Shown: one piece after another, positions 1 to 8,469 of the stretch
How positions within the stretch are numbered: position 1 is the first letter of the stretch
How the letters are laid out: each line of letters opens with the position of its first letter
Origin: Forficula auricularia
Taxonomy: Eukaryota; Arthropoda; Insecta; Dermaptera; Forficulidae
Assembly: GCA_024734495.1 (NCBI GenBank)
Contig: JALMQS010000128.1
Location: 17,973,079-18,037,078, forward strand
Direction of reading: 5' to 3'
Length of the DNA stretch: 64,000 nucleotides
Translations under genes and position numbers: made by a program
The notes under the pieces: generated by a model
What the model was told of the DNA's origin: nothing
Databases searched by the model: none
Seen by the model: only the letters and a program-made list of their open reading frames with translations

Positions 1-59
1 ATTTGTACTACACCAACATAAAAAATTTCCGTGTTGAAAATTTCGAATTTTGTCCCTAC

Positions 60-615
60 AGCATACGATATGCGGACAGCATTAAATTTTTTGTTATCAT
101 TGAACGAAAAACGCGACAGAATTTCAACGAATGCTTGAAGAAGCTTATGGTATTCATGCTCTATCATTAGCAACATGAAAAAGATGTTTTCAACGATGAC
201 GATGACGATGGGACCAGAAAGATGTCGTCTATCATGAGCTATTGAAACCTGCTGAAACTGTAAATTATAAACGCCACCAACAAGAATTAATTGATTTGAA
301 CTAAAGTGATTTTCTTTCATTAAAATGTTCCTTGAGATAAAGCAAAAACGGTTCAGGATACCCTGGAAGCCCTCAAATGGGAATTGCTACCCCATGGGGC
401 TTAGTCACCAGACCTGGCTCCTTCCAACTACCACCTGTTTTCGTCGATGGGCCACGCACTTAAAGAGTAGCACTTCAAAACTTACGAAGAAGTCGAAAAA
501 TGGGCCAATGAATGGTTTTCTTCCCAAGACCACCAGTTTTTTTGGAAGGAGATCGACCAATTGTCAGAAAGGTAGTCAAAATATGTAGAAAGTGATGGAG
601 AGTACTTAGAATAAA
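60..615 (+). pseudogene. mariner (irritans-like) transposase relic
   Basis: A decayed Tc1/mariner transposase. Around 136-200 the frame encodes a helix-turn-helix-like piece (EEAYGIHALS) ending in stops. A large internal deletion follows. From about 216 a conserved stretch (VVYHELLKPAETVN) appears, then a damaged region where the second catalytic aspartate motif should be. From about 354 to 610 the C-terminal part is readable (DTLEALKWELLPH, SPDLAPSNYHLF, KWANEWFSSQD, ending SDGEYLE and TAA), broken by at least three in-frame stops. The third catalytic aspartate survives in SPDLAPS; the others are not recognisable. Terminal inverted repeats were not resolved because the left end lies at or before the window start. 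Family assignment rests on the mariner-specific C-terminal motif order. The copy cannot encode active transposase. Confidence 0.85.
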
Positions 616-878
616 ATATTTTTTTCTTTCCTATTTAAAATAAAGTGTTTTATTTTCATAAAAAAGGCTCATTTCACACCTGGTATATATAAATGAGAAT
701 GAACAAATTCTAATTTGTGCCTAATTTAAGAATTTTTAACTGATTGACCATCAATTTTTACCTAGTATTTTCCATTTATTAGTTTCCAAATGGATTCAAA
801 TATTTTGCTATCAGAAAGAACTTTCTTCGAGCTTCGTCCTTGAGTTGGAATTCTTTAGAATCTCGGCAAACAGAAATC

Positions 879-960
879 CACACACACACACACACACATA
901 TATACAATGATTTCCTCTTAAGTTGCTCGATTGCATTAAAAAAAAAAAAAAAAAAAAAAA
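879..960. repeat. (CA)n microsatellite and poly(A) run
   Basis: A pure CA tract at 879-898 passes into TATATA, and an uninterrupted A-run follows at about 937-960. No recognisable retroelement body adjoins the A-run, so it is treated as simple sequence. Confidence 0.9.
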
Positions 961-2670
961 GTATTGAGTAAAATTTGTTGATTTATTTTTGTGTTATTGA
1001 AAATGAATGATTCGATTATATCAATTGAATAAATGCAAATATAATCAAAGGAAGATTAACGATACAAAATACAAAAATATGCCTTTAACAACTAGATAAT
1101 ATCTTTCGAATATAAATCAAAAATTAATTTTTGATCGTATAATTAAAAAATTAGAGCATTAGATCGCATTAATAGAAGATGCAACGTTATAAATAATCCA
1201 TTCATTCCAATTAAAAGATTTATATGAATTAAGAATAGTCCTCTCCTGTTCTATTACGTATTTAAATAGAAGTTTATCGAGAATTACTTTAAAATAAAAA
1301 AGAGGGGGCATGGAATTAGATAAGAGACTACTAGAAAGATTATTAATAAAACATGTTAGTTTTTTCTGTTAGTAAATTAACATTACATCATTGGAAGAGA
1401 AAAATCAAGATTTATTTATATTTAGAATCCCGACTAATATGTATAATATTTTTAATAAAATGTCATTTGATAATGTAATCACAAAAAATAAATAATTATC
1501 TATCCCTTTTAATTAATTACCTTGTTCATCAAATTCTTATGCCATATATTCATACTGAATCATCTGGTTAAATTTATATCAATGATTTTTTTAATTTATT
1601 TAAATGAATTAGAATTTCTCAATGTTATGAAAGAGGTAAGAGATAGAAAAATAACAATCCTACAAATTCGAGTAAACAAATAAAACTATTCTAGTAAGAG
1701 ATATTAAAAAAATACATATTATATTGATGCAGCTATAGTGTACTATAATTGATGTTATTTCAATATTTACAAACGTTTGAAGAAAGAGGGGCTGAAAATA
1801 ATAAAACAAGTAACTTATTAATATGTCTCAATTTCTATATCTAACTTGGAGGAAAGTGAAATATTTTTTTAAGATTTCCAAAAATTGATGATATTTGGCA
1901 ATTTTTTGCCAGCGAACGGTTTGAGATAGAAAGTTAGATCATTAAGAAGTGCACTTTATTTATTAACATCAAAGATGTGCAGTTTATTTATTAATATCTA
2001 CCAAAACATGTGTGCCCAATTTCACCTAACTAGTTACAACTGTTCAATAGCACAGGTGAAAACCCAATTTTGTTCTCATTTATGCAATGAAATTTCTGAA
2101 GTTACAAAAATTAACAATAACGAAGTTTCTACGATCTTGAGTTATTGTGGGTATTAGAATTCATTCAGAAAGTAAAATCATGCTTCACTAGTATTTTCCT
2201 TCACAATTCAGACATTTCTCAGAACAATAAAAAAGATGAGTAGATTTTGCCGGGCGTATCAAGTGCAATAGACAATAGAGTAGTAAGCATAGCTCTCTGG
2301 GCGACCAAAATATCCGATTCTCTAAAATATATTCAATGTTTTTTTTTTGCTTTTTTTTGTATTTAGAAATATCTAAAAGGTGGAGAAAATTCATTTTCAA
2401 ACATGTTTTTTTAGTCTATTAGTCTGGCTGACTGCATACTGATTCTCAAAATAACTTAGGAATAAATGTTCGGTCTTGCGCGAAAAAGTTTTTATTTTCA
2501 AAATGAAGAACTGTTTTGACTTGGGACTTTCTAGCTTCATTCGTTGGTAGGAATTAATATAAAAATGATTACTAACGGGATAGATGATTCGTATTAATAT
2601 CTGACTACAGGTATATTATTGCAAACTTAGTTGCGGATTACTTATTTAATGTAGAACTTATTATCGGTTT
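961..2670. other. AT-rich stretch without recognisable feature
   Basis: Only short open frames occur here (for example 1975-2157 plus and 2188-2400 minus), with low-complexity translations. A short segment near 1905-1940 (inverted relative to 9190-9230) shares a run containing the reverse complement of ACTTTCTAACTCAAACCGTT, which suggests an old dispersed repeat. I see no gene. Confidence 0.5.
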
Positions 2671-2820
2671 TATCTAGTCAGTGGCGTAGCCAGAAAATTT
2701 TCATGGGTGGGGGGAGGAGGTGGTCAATTCACAAAGCAAAATATTTAGTGGGAATTTGTTTTTATTAATACAAATAGGTACTTCAAGAAATTAAAAAAGA
2801 ACACAGTTCTTGTTTAAACA

Positions 2821-3130
2821 TGTAAGTTTCTTCTTAGGTAAATGAAAATCGAATTCTGAAATTGAATTTAGATTTAATAGGTTATGATACATTGTACATT
2901 AATATATTACAAATTATATACAAATTATATACAAATTAAATACAGATCAAATATTTGAACAATACCTGAAATTGAATTTAGAATCGATTTTTCAGGTCCT
3001 TTATTATTTCTTATTAATAATTATAATTTTTGATTTATTAAGTTACACGTCAGCTGAGATTGATGTCAAGTCATTGGGACTGGTTGGCTGGCTGGCTGGC
3101 TTGAGTTTGACGCGCAGTTTTCAAACTTAA
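2821..3130 (-). repeat. 3' LTR of the gypsy element
   Basis: The second copy of the 310-bp LTR. It contains a GGCT-type short tandem (ggttggctggctggctggc) near 3081-3100. The integrase frame ends inside it: the stop codon is at 3127-3129. Confidence 0.93.
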
Positions 3131-3744
3131 ATCTCCCCCTCCGAGACATCAGCTGGCAGTAACTTTCTTTTGTGAAACAATGTTGTTTTCTTCCCTTTTT
3201 TTTTAAATGCTACTTCATAGATGGAATTTGAAATTTTTCGCACAATTCGGAAAGGTCCTCTTCTGATCTTGTCTAGTTTATTTTTGTTTAATTTGCTGCC
3301 TGTTTCGACATATACCATTTCATCTTTCTTGAATTCATATTCCTTCCTTCTTTTATCTACTCTGGCTTTATTTTTTTTGAATTCTTCGATCGAGTTCTTT
3401 ACTGCTTGCTCTCTGTCTTTCTCCATATTACTTTCCTGTTGGAGACTTCTTGGAATTATCTCGGATTTGTTTCCGAAAAGTAAGTATTCTGGTGCGAATC
3501 CTGTAACACTGTGAACAGTATTATTATATTCCTTGATACATTCATCTGCTATCACAGACCAATTTCTTCTTTTGTTATCCCCATTTATTTTACATCTTAT
3601 TCTGTTTACGATTGTTTGATTTGCCCTCTCATTTAAACCGTTCGATTCAGGACAATCAACACAAGTGAATATTAATTTGATATTTTTGTCTTTGAGGTAG
3701 TTTTTTAGCTCCTTTGAGTTTATCCCAGCATATTGATCGCCCAA
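3127..3744 (-). CDS. pol: integrase catalytic core end and GPF C-terminal domain
   Basis: 205 codons that complete the integrase after the A8 break; the first codon is not a true start. The second catalytic Asp is residue 3 (LGDQYAG) and the Glu is residue 39 (NGLNERANQT), with exactly 35 residues between them, the DD35E spacing. A GPF motif at about 163-165 (RRGPFRIVRKI) marks the GPY/F C-terminal domain. No chromodomain follows. The last codons overlap the polypurine tract and the stop is inside the 3' LTR. Integrase joins the cDNA to host DNA. All catalytic residues visible across the two frames are present. Confidence 0.9.
   Translation of the reverse strand: MGDQYAGINSKELKNYLKDKNIKLIFTCVDCPESNGLNERANQTIVNRIRCKINGDNKRRNWSVIADECIKEYNNTVHSVTGFAPEYLLFGNKSEIIPRSLQQESNMEKDREQAVKNSIEEFKKNKARVDKRRKEYEFKKDEMVYVETGSKLNKNKLDKIRRGPFRIVRKISNSIYEVAFKKKGKKTTLFHKRKLLPADVSEGEI
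3131..3143 (-). other. polypurine tract
   Basis: On the coding strand the run GGAGGGGGAGA lies directly upstream of the 3' LTR, where plus-strand DNA synthesis is primed in LTR retrotransposons. It is also translated as the last residues of the integrase frame. Confidence 0.8.
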
Positions 3745-3752
3745 TAATGTCT

Positions 3753-6122
3753 TTATTGAATTTTTTTTGTTATTGGGTCAATCAATTTTATAAAATCATT
3801 TGCTGTCTGTGTTTTTGAGGTCAGAGCAAATACATATCTTGTCATATGATCCACTAGGATGTGCATGTACTTTTTAGATGATTTATTCCCAGAAAATCCT
3901 CCAATTGTGTCAATTGACATGATTTCATATGGTTCTTTTGCGGGTCCAAGCTGTGACATTTGTCCTATTAATCTGCCTCTTCTTGATTTGTTTTCAATGC
4001 ATGTCGAGCATGTTCTGCAAAATTTTCTTATTAATTTGTCCATATTCTTGAAATAATAATGAGGTCTTATTTTATTTAGCAAATGCTTAACACCAATATG
4101 TCCATAGAAGTCATGAACCTTTTTTATTAATTCATCGCCAAATCTTCTTGATACAAATATTCTTTCATTATTTCTCAAACCTTTGAATGCGATATCACCT
4201 TTTTTTACTACATTCTTAGAATTATTTAACTCTTCTTTGTTTAACTCCTGATCATTCATGATTTCTTCCAAAGATACTATATTTACTACTTTTAAGATGT
4301 CTTCTTCGTTTTCAAAGCTCTCTAATACTGGGTTTCTTGATAGAGAGTCAGCCTCTAAGTTTGTTTTTCCTGGAGAGTATATAATTTTAAAATTATATTG
4401 AGACAGATAGAATATCAGTTCTCCGAGAGGTTCATCAGTTCTTGCTTTTACTCGCAAAGTCTCCAAAGGCTTATGGTCAGTTATTACAGTAAATTGTCGA
4501 CCTATTAACCAATGTTGCCAGTATTTTATGGCCTCTTTAATAGCTAGGCATTCTAGGTATATAGCCTTGTGCTTTTTTTGGGTGGGGTTCAATTTTTTTG
4601 AGAAGTAGGCTACTGGGTGGAGAACACCATTTGCCTGTGGTTGTTTAAGCACACCTCCAAGACCTTCAACACTGGCGTCGGTGTATATAAAAACCTCTTT
4701 GTCTTGGTCGTAAATTGAAAGTATTGGGCTTGAACACAAATATTCTTTTATTGAGTTAAATGCTTGCTCGCAACTCTCGCTCCACTCAAACTTGACATTT
4801 TTCCTTAATAAATTGTGTAAAGGCTCTAATGTTTTTATTGCATTTTCAATGTATTTATAATAAAAATTACACTTCCCTAAAAATTGTCTTATATTTTTCT
4901 TGTTTTTAGGCCTTTCAAAACATTTTATTGCTATAAGGTTGTCCTTATATGGTCTCACTTGACCTTTCTCAATGATATGGCCCAAATATTTTATTGAATT
5001 TTTGGCGAAATTACATTTTAAAAGTTTTAATTTGAAACCTTCTTTTTGGATCACATCTATTAATAAGTCGATATGCTTTAAATGTTCTTCAAAGGTGTTA
5101 GAGAATATCAATATGTCGTCAATATAATTTATGCAAAAATCACTTAGTTTGTTTCTTCTTATTATGTTTGCTAACACTCTCTGGAATATACTACTCGACA
5201 CTTTGAGACCGAATGGCAAAGTAGTCCACTGCCAATGACCATTTTGGGTAACAAATCCCAATTTGTCTCTATCTTTACTTCTCACTGGGATTGACCAAAA
5301 TGCAGAATTTATGTCTAAAGCTGAGAACCAAGTGCAACTACCCGCTTTCACCATTATGTCTTCAATCCTTGGGAAAGGATGACTTTCCGGAATAAGGATC
5401 CGGTTAAGTTCTCGGAAATCGACACACAAACGTGATCTTCTGCCTTCATCCTTCTTGAATGCCAATGTAACTGGGGCTGCAAAAGGTGAACTAGATTCTT
5501 CTATTAATCCAGCTTCAAGAAGTTTTGATATTTGGTAGTCAATTTCTTTTTGATCTGGTAAAGAGCATCGATATGGTTTCTTTGACACATATTTATATTC
5601 CATTAATTTTATTTGAGCTTCCACATTTTGGACTCTTCCAACGTCATATTTATCCTTAGCAAAACCTTTTTCTTTTTTTAATAATAAGTTTTTTATATCA
5701 TTTCTTTTTTTATCGTCTAAATGACTTAAGTAATGTTCATATTCATTAATGTTTATATATTCATTTAAATTTATCTGTTTTATTTTATTATTTTCTATTA
5801 ATTCAATATTATCTATTTTTAATTCTTTTTCAATTATTTTTGTATTATCATTTGTTTTTTGGAATGTGTCTATCTCTTCTAATTTATTATTCATTTCTTT
5901 TAATTTAAAATTATCTTTTTTTATTTCTTTTACATTTTTACTGTTAATCTTTTGAAATATTTTTAATTCTTCATTCTGAATCAGTTTAAATTTTTTTATT
6001 GCATCTAAGCCAAGTAACATGTCGTATGAAAAGTTATTATTTTTTACGACATATATATCTATGAAATCAGATATTTTATTTATTTTAAGTAGCAAGTGGG
6101 CCCGGCCTTCTACAAAATTCAC
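3753..6122 (-). CDS. pol: Pol: protease end, RT, RNase H, integrase start
   Basis: A 789-codon open frame. The nominal first codon is GTG and not a true start, because the frame continues the protease from upstream. Residues 30-45 hold the protease C-terminal motif LLGLD. Residues 45-150 are a charged linker. RT spans about 195-385: CVDFREL (233), FSALDINSAFWSIP with its Asp at 270, TLPFGL, and YIDD at 333-336. RNase H spans about 470-600: TDAS at 481, the Glu in YLECLAI, ITDH, LEADSLSR. The integrase zinc domain is H670-X4-H675...C705-X2-C708, and the first catalytic Asp is 738 (SIDTIGG). The order RT, RNase H, integrase and the sequence are Ty3/gypsy. The frame ends beside the A8 run at 3761-3768; the rest of integrase lies in the next frame. 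Confidence 0.93.
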   Translation of the reverse strand: MNFVEGRAHLLLKINKISDFIDIYVVKNNNFSYDMLLGLDAIKKFKLIQNEELKIFQKINSKNVKEIKKDNFKLKEMNNKLEEIDTFQKTNDNTKIIEKELKIDNIELIENNKIKQINLNEYININEYEHYLSHLDDKKRNDIKNLLLKKEKGFAKDKYDVGRVQNVEAQIKLMEYKYVSKKPYRCSLPDQKEIDYQISKLLEAGLIEESSSPFAAPVTLAFKKDEGRRSRLCVDFRELNRILIPESHPFPRIEDIMVKAGSCTWFSALDINSAFWSIPVRSKDRDKLGFVTQNGHWQWTTLPFGLKVSSSIFQRVLANIIRRNKLSDFCINYIDDILIFSNTFEEHLKHIDLLIDVIQKEGFKLKLLKCNFAKNSIKYLGHIIEKGQVRPYKDNLIAIKCFERPKNKKNIRQFLGKCNFYYKYIENAIKTLEPLHNLLRKNVKFEWSESCEQAFNSIKEYLCSSPILSIYDQDKEVFIYTDASVEGLGGVLKQPQANGVLHPVAYFSKKLNPTQKKHKAIYLECLAIKEAIKYWQHWLIGRQFTVITDHKPLETLRVKARTDEPLGELIFYLSQYNFKIIYSPGKTNLEADSLSRNPVLESFENEEDILKVVNIVSLEEIMNDQELNKEELNNSKNVVKKGDIAFKGLRNNERIFVSRRFGDELIKKVHDFYGHIGVKHLLNKIRPHYYFKNMDKLIRKFCRTCSTCIENKSRRGRLIGQMSQLGPAKEPYEIMSIDTIGGFSGNKSSKKYMHILVDHMTRYVFALTSKTQTANDFIKLIDPITKKIQ

Positions 6123-6154
6123 ACCATTTATTGTTTTAAATATTGTTTTATCTT

Positions 6155-6306
6155 TTTTTATTTTTTTTTAGTTCTTGTATTATTTCATAATTTATTAATG
6201 ACACATTAGAACCTGTGTCATAAACAGCTTCAATATTCCTAGATTCATCAACTAGTACATTTAATGTTAACAATGGTGTGATTTTACCGGGGCCGTCTAG
6301 TTTTTT
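6155..6306 (-). CDS. pol: aspartic protease segment
   Basis: The frame between two A-run breaks encodes VYDTGSNVSLIN; the DTG triad codons are at 6219-6211. This is the active-site motif of retroviral-type aspartic proteases, which cut the polyprotein. The flap and the C-terminal LLGLD motif (the counterpart of the family's ILG motif) are found in the next frame, at the start of the 3753-6122 frame. The break at 6153-6169 therefore splits the protease itself. The catalytic motif looks intact. Confidence 0.8.
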
Positions 6307-6459
6307 TGGTTCTTAAACCCCTCAATATTTTCATTTAAATTTATTTCATATTTTTCTTTATATCTTTCTCCATTACGACATATAGCAGTAGGATGGTATC
6401 TGTTTGGCCATCCTAATTTTTCACATTTGTAACATGGTGTCTTTATAACATATCTGTCA
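6307..6459 (-). CDS. gag: Gag zinc knuckle segment
   Basis: Between the breaks at 6466-6472 and 6301-6307 one frame encodes CYKCEKLGWPNRYHPTAIC (about 6434-6378). This is a CX2CX9HX4C knuckle, longer than the usual retroviral CX2CX4HX4C but with the same Cys and His roles. It would bind genomic RNA during packaging. A short acidic and lysine-rich tail follows up to a stop just after the A7 run. There is no start codon of its own, so it is a piece of Gag or Gag-Pol. Confidence 0.72.
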
Positions 6460-6960
6460 TTAGGCTTTTTTTATTTCTTTTCTATCTTTTTTTAAATATT
6501 CTAAATCATATTTTCTAAGAATATTAATCAATTGGTCTGTGTTTTTTATTTCTTCTTTATCAAGAATATCTTGTATATTTTGAGGTAAACCTATAACAAT
6601 GTGATTTATTTTTGACACTTCTGAGATCGAAGGTTCAGCATCTAGTAAGAGACTTTCTTTTTTTAAACTGTAATCAATTATTGAACCATCTATATACTTA
6701 AATTTGTAAGCATATCTAACTTCAGCCCAACCTCTTTTTGCATAAATCAATAAAAAAGATTTTGTCCATTTTGACCAATCGTTATCAGATATCTTTTTCA
6801 AGTTACTTCTATACCATTCTTTTGAATTGCCCTCTAAGAAGAATCTTATAATTTGTATCTTCATAATACTATCATATATTTTATGTCGTTCACATTCTAT
6901 TTCAAAAAATTTTAACCATTCTGCTGCATTTTGTTGAATGCCATAAAATTTATTTAAGTT
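6460..6960 (-). CDS. gag: Gag capsid-like part (frame-broken)
   Basis: Continues Gag after the A7 break. The first ATG of this piece is at 6864, but in-frame coding (NAAEWLKFFEIECERH) reaches back to the break, so 6864 is not a true start. FLEGNSKEWYRSNL, WSKWTKSFLLIYAKRGW and VIGLPQNIQDIL follow the hydrophobic and tryptophan pattern of retrotransposon Gag capsid domains (retrotrans_gag type). This domain assembles the virus-like particle that holds the RNA. The frame ends at 6460 straight after another A7 run (6466-6472), beyond which the zinc knuckle continues in a different frame. Confidence 0.75.
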   Translation of the reverse strand, partial: NLNKFYGIQQNAAEWLKFFEIECERHKIYDSIMKIQIIRFFLEGNSKEWYRSNLKKISDNDWSKWTKSFLLIYAKRGWAEVRYAYKFKYIDGSIIDYSLKKESLLLDAEPSISEVSKINHIVIGLPQNIQDILDKEEIKNTDQLINILRKYDLEYLKKDRKEIKKA

Positions 6961-7385
6961 AAATTTTTTTCGATATCTAATAATATGTTTTCTTTTCTTT
7001 TAATTTCTAAGTCCAGGTTATTGAGAGTATCAGTTTTATCCTCATCGATTCTGGATCTTATTGAAGAATCTAGACTTCCTTCAGTTGATTCTTCCAAAAA
7101 AAAATCTTTAAATATAAAATTATTGTCTTCATCTATATATAGTTTCTTAATCTCATCTGATAAAGTTATATTAACATTTCTGAAATGTCCCTCTTTGGAC
7201 ATGCTTTTAAACGCTGACTTGATTAAAGTAATTTGGCTTAGTTCTTTGTGTGATTTCTCACCTTGATGTTCTTCAGGAAATGCATAGACTAGATTATCCG
7301 ATATTAATTTTATGCTTTTGATCGAATTCACCAAGGAACCTTCAATCTCTTCTTTTTTTAGATGTATCCTTACTTTAGTCGGCAT
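6954..7385 (-). CDS. gag: Gag, N-terminal part (frame-broken)
   Basis: Likely start of Gag. The open frame extends upstream into the LTR (to 7484), but the ATG at 7385, 28 bases after the LTR, is the sensible start (MPTKVRIHLKKEE). The product is charged and helical and has no recognised domain. It ends in SLDSSIRSRIDEDKTDTL and an acidic/lysine-rich stretch. The frame stops at 6954, just after the A7 run at 6964-6970. The next Gag piece continues in another frame from the same run, so this is one gene broken by a single-base length change in the homopolymer. Confidence 0.7.
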   Translation of the reverse strand: MPTKVRIHLKKEEIEGSLVNSIKSIKLISDNLVYAFPEEHQGEKSHKELSQITLIKSAFKSMSKEGHFRNVNITLSDEIKKLYIDEDNNFIFKDFFLEESTEGSLDSSIRSRIDEDKTDTLNNLDLEIKRKENILLDIEKNLT

Positions 7386-7412
7386 CTTTTGGTGGTAGGA
7401 GAAAAATCGATT

Positions 7413-7722
7413 TGTAAGTTTCTTCTTAGGTAAATGAAAATCGAATTCTGAAATTGAATTTAGATTTAATAGGTTATGATACATTGTACATTAATATATT
7501 ACAAATTATATACAAATTATATACAAATTAAATACAGATCAAATATTTGAACAATACCTGAAATTGAATTTAGAATCGATTTTTCAGGTCCTTTATTATT
7601 TCTTATTAATAATTATAATTTTTGATTTATTAAGTTACACGTCAGCTGAGATTGATGTCAAGTCATTGGGACTGGTTGGCTGGCTGGCTGGCTTGAGTTT
7701 GACGCGCAGTTTTCAAACTTAA
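7413..7722 (-). repeat. 5' LTR of the gypsy element
   Basis: This 310-bp repeat matches 2821-3130 at every position I compared. On the coding strand it starts TTAAGTTTG and ends CTTACA. No TGG-type primer-binding site immediately follows the LTR on the coding strand, so the priming tRNA could not be identified. Confidence 0.93.
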
Positions 7723-7836
7723 AAACATATGAAATATATTTAATTACGGTTAGTTTACCATAATAAACGTTTTGTCGTTGCCGTTTCTCGGGGTTCTGAC
7801 GCCCAAAACCCCCGTGGCTACGCCCCTGTATCTAGT

Positions 7837-8159
7837 CAGGTTAAAAAAAAAAGATTTATGGTAGATCACAACAAGAAGTGTATTAAATACATAAATATAA
7901 TAACTATCAGGATTCGAGCATCAACAAAAAAAGAATGCCACCTCGTTAACTTTATAGAAATTACCTTATAAATAGAAAATATTTTTAAATTCTAGACTTT
8001 TAATTTATGTTTGAGAGGTGGTGCAAAGGAATTTCCGTAATTGCAATCATGCAACTTGTTTATGTAGGTATTTATTAGTCATCAGACAACCGATCATGCG
8101 ATATCAGGTGAACTTTCAAATAATTTGATTGATCAATTTATTTAAAATTTTAAATTCTT
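7837..8159. other. AT-rich stretch, nothing recognised
   Basis: Between the hAT-like MITE and the LTR-like block I see no coding or repeat structure. Confidence 0.5.
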
Positions 8160-8460
8160 TTAACGGTGAGAGGTTTCCGTTTAAATATAAACGGGGACTT
8201 CATTATATCGGGTCATCAAGTTCACCCGATAAACAACAATGACGTCACTTATAAGAGTGACTCATCCGTCAGCGACGTCATCATTGCACAGTTAATGCAT
8301 CGTTGCACACTTCACCATTGGAGAATCACCACGAGAAGACCTCATCAAGATGTATTCGTATAGTATGAATAAACAGCTAAATATATCAAGTTTGATTGCT
8401 CTGATTCATTCAATTCACTCATTGGCATGGTTAGAGTACGCGAGACTCCATTACATCATA
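8160..8460 (+). repeat. possible solo LTR or LTR fragment
   Basis: This block is less AT-rich than its surroundings. A plausible LTR runs from TGAGAGG at 8167 to TTACA near 8455. It contains TGACGTCA at 8240-8247, a TATA-like TTATAAGAG, an AP-1-type TGACTCA (8258-8264), a second GACGTCA (8274-8280) and AATAAA near 8368. A 65-codon open frame (8166-8363) has no recognisable homology. There is no second copy in the window and I could not define a target duplication, so the call is tentative. Confidence 0.35.
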
Positions 8461-8469
8461 TCGCGCAAG

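Larger units (their letters stand above)
2821..7722 (-). mobile_element. Ty3/gypsy LTR retrotransposon, full length, minus strand
   Basis: A complete 4.9-kb element between two 310-bp LTRs that look identical. It is flanked by the 5-bp duplication aaaca (2816-2820 and 7723-7727). On the minus strand the order is Gag, CX2CX9HX4C zinc knuckle, aspartic protease, reverse transcriptase, RNase H, integrase. RT lying before integrase places it in Ty3/gypsy, not copia. There is no envelope frame, so it is not an obvious errantivirus. The reading frame is broken five times, each time in an A-run of seven or more on the coding strand (6964-6970, 6466-6472, 6301-6307, 6153-6169, 3761-3768). Those breaks sit oddly with identical LTRs, which indicate recent insertion. 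A purine-rich tract adjoins the 3' LTR. Confidence 0.92.
2679..7828. mobile_element. hAT-like MITE, split by an LTR retrotransposon
   Basis: The left end begins CAGTGGCGTAGCCAG at 2679 and the right end finishes as the inverse of CAGGGGCGTAGCCACG at 7828. These are short terminal inverted repeats of the CAG-GG class known for hAT elements. The perfect 8-bp duplication tatctagt flanks them (2671-2678 and 7829-7836), as expected for hAT. Once the LTR element at 2821-7722 is removed, the body is only about 245 bp and has no coding capacity, so it is a non-autonomous element. Strand cannot be set. The nested order shows this element was present before the LTR retrotransposon arrived. Confidence 0.85.

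Noticed and set aside
325..588. 87-codon open frame as a gene
   Set aside because: It is out of frame with the mariner transposase, whose true frame in the same bases has stops.
3221..3514. Open frame on the plus strand inside the gypsy element
   Set aside because: Antisense shadow of the integrase frame. The same holds for 3859-4056, 5749-5955 and 6985-7266.
6964..6970. Programmed -1 frameshift in the gypsy element
   Set aside because: The shift lies inside gag, and other breaks go in the opposite sense and split protease and integrase. A functional programmed shift would be expected once, at the gag/pol border.
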